Assembly: GCA_003505715.1 (NCBI GenBank)
Contig: DNXU01000588.1
Coordinates: 1-7,365, forward strand
From: Cyanobacteria bacterium UBA8803
GTDB lineage: Bacteria; Cyanobacteriota; Cyanobacteriia; Cyanobacteriales; Coleofasciculaceae
Length of the DNA: 7,365 nucleotides
Direction of reading: 5' to 3'
Part shown: in pieces, positions 6,399 to 7,365 of the stretch
How the letters are laid out: each line of letters begins with the position of its first letter
How positions within the stretch are numbered: position 1 is the first letter of the stretch
Notes under the pieces: generated by a model
Told to the model about the DNA's origin: nothing
The model's database searches: none
Seen by the model: only the letters and a program-made list of their open reading frames with translations
Position numbers and translations under genes: made by a program

Positions 6399-7365
6399 AT
6401 GGCAGCTGATGGAATTAACAAACCGACAAACCAACGTCCCAACTATTTTGCCGGACAGTATTTATTAGAAGATGACTTTCAACTCGAACAACAATACCAA
6501 ATAGATCGCCAGCGCTGGCATCATCACCTCCTCCATATATCCGGCATTGCTGAGGGACTTAAAGTTGACCAAATAGAAGGGACTTTAACTGTCAACGTAT
6601 CTGTAGGGAGTGCCATCGATCCTCAAGGACAGCAAATTATCTTATTAAATTCCCAAAAAGTAGACTTAACCAAAATTGTCAGCAATACTAACGCTCCCAT
6701 TTCTGATGACACTTACACCTTATATATTGGATACAACCAGAAAAAAATTGACCAACAGACGGCAGGGAACGAGATTACTAGTAGGCGGTGGCAAGAAGAA
6801 CCTCTATTCCAATTAACTTCTGCCTCGTCAGAATTAAAAGATTTTATCCCCTTAGCCAAGCTAACTATTAGTAGTAACGCCGTTAGCAACATAGACAATA
6901 GCGTTCGCCCCTATTCAGGCTTGCGTCTCCCTACTATTGACGGAGAGATTGCCCTACGTTCTAAGAGTGATGGCAACAAGTCTCTAGCTGAACTGAACGG
7001 CAGTTTAAGTATTACTGGTGCCCTTTCTGTAACTGACAACCTAGGGATTGGTACGCCAAATCCAGGTGCAAAGTTAGAAGTTAAAGGAACTAAATCAGTG
7101 GGTTCGACAGATTTTGAACCCTATCTGATTTTATCAGGTACTACGGGTAGGTTCGCTCAATTTTATCGAGATGCTGTTGATGGTAGTGGCAACGATTATT
7201 TGGGGATAGAAGCATTCAAGCAGAACGATGGTAGCCGCAAAACTGCGATCGTGCTGCAAGAATTTGGCGGTAATGTTGGCATTGGTACAGCAAATCCCGG
7301 CGTAAAACTAGAAGTTAGCGGGGGTGACTTAAAAGTTGCTGGAGCAATCATCCCAAGTACTGGCA
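6399..7365 (+). CDS. Tail-fibre-like protein, 3' end beyond the window
   Basis: The reading frame is open from ATG 6399 to the last base, giving at least 322 residues with no stop. The N-terminus, PNYFAGQYLLEDDFQLEQQY at 14-33 followed by RWHHHLLHISGIAEGLKV (39-56), matches a module seen in CIS-associated proteins with a beta-barrel start (NYF-GQ-L---DF--E---) that probably docks the fibre on the baseplate. A middle beta region (about 60-180) leads to a NGSLSITGALSV stretch and the fibre repeats LGIGTPNPGAKLEVKG (215-230) and VGIGTANPGVKLEVSG (293-308), 78 residues apart. This G-I-G-T-x-N-P-G-x-K-L-E-V signature is common in phage and cyanobacterial fibre or adhesin proteins. It likely forms a trimeric shaft that binds a surface or membrane. 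Such proteins often end in an intramolecular chaperone (S74 type); whether this one does lies outside the window. The start is set by AAGGAG at 6384. No HIP1 site lies in this gene. Confidence 0.85.
   Translation, partial: MAADGINKPTNQRPNYFAGQYLLEDDFQLEQQYQIDRQRWHHHLLHISGIAEGLKVDQIEGTLTVNVSVGSAIDPQGQQIILLNSQKVDLTKIVSNTNAPISDDTYTLYIGYNQKKIDQQTAGNEITSRRWQEEPLFQLTSASSELKDFIPLAKLTISSNAVSNIDNSVRPYSGLRLPTIDGEIALRSKSDGNKSLAELNGSLSITGALSVTDNLGIGTPNPGAKLEVKGTKSVGSTDFEPYLILSGTTGRFAQFYRDAVDGSGNDYLGIEAFKQNDGSRKTAIVLQEFGGNVGIGTANPGVKLEVSGGDLKVAGAIIPSTG
7041..7322 (+). repeat. Two copies of the GIGT-NPG-KLEV fibre repeat
   Basis: Copies at 7041-7088 and 7275-7322 encode 16-residue units that agree at 12 positions: GIGT, NPG, KLEV and the final glycine. 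Their DNA has diverged at third codon positions, so this is an old protein-level repeat, not a recent tandem duplication. More copies may follow past the right edge. Confidence 0.8.

Noticed and set aside
6713..6898. 61-residue minus-strand frame with a hydrophobic start
   Set aside because: It looks like a small membrane protein but is antisense to the open fibre-like frame that continues with clear fibre repeats.
1..7365. tRNA, rRNA, CRISPR array, insertion sequence or toxin gene
   Set aside because: I looked for clover-leaf-like arms, regularly spaced repeats, transposase motifs and effector domains on both strands and saw none.

Overview
The window looks like part of a contractile injection system (CIS, phage-tail-like) locus from a cyanobacterium, probably a filamentous one. 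The cyanobacterial call rests on about 14 exact copies of the HIP1 octamer GCGATCGC counted by eye in 7.4 kb, an ATTCCCC heptamer run at the left edge, and cyanobacteria-style intergenic repeats. The CIS call rests on five consecutive recognisable baseplate or spike genes followed by a fibre-like gene, all on the + strand.

Layout: 1-17 is the end of a heptameric repeat. 19-450 encodes a PAAR-like spike tip (Afp10/Cis10 type). 451-496 is a short spacer with a dispersed-repeat motif that also supplies a Shine-Dalgarno. 497-883 encodes a gp25-like baseplate wedge protein (Afp9/Cis9 type). 889-4269 encodes a very large baseplate J-type protein (Afp11/Cis11 type, 1126 aa). 4275-5228 encodes a compact second baseplate J-type protein (Afp12/Cis12 type, 317 aa). 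5215-6267 encodes a TIGR02242-like tail protein with an extra C-terminal beta domain. 6268-6398 is a spacer with an imperfect hairpin. 6399 to the right edge is an open-ended fibre-like gene with GIGT-NPG-KLEV repeats.

How the genes work together: the PAAR tip caps the central spike. The gp25 and two J-type proteins would form the inner baseplate and its wedges, which hold the sheath and trigger contraction. The tail protein would sit on the baseplate periphery, and the fibre-like protein would supply target or membrane attachment. The 5-bp gaps and the 14-bp overlap from gp25 to the tail protein indicate one translationally coupled baseplate operon. The fibre gene has its own spacer and strong ribosome binding site. 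Sheath, tube, LysM, VgrG-like spike, ATPase and effector genes are not in view.

The least ordinary parts are accessory insertions in otherwise conserved baseplate proteins: a roughly 60-residue insert near the N-terminus of the large J protein that resembles a bacterial RNA polymerase beta-prime segment, a small beta domain inside the same protein, and a roughly 110-residue beta domain added to the tail protein. Thylakoid-anchored CISs of Anabaena are known to use extensions of baseplate and fibre components for anchoring, so these extensions are the best candidates for new biology here. That link is inference.
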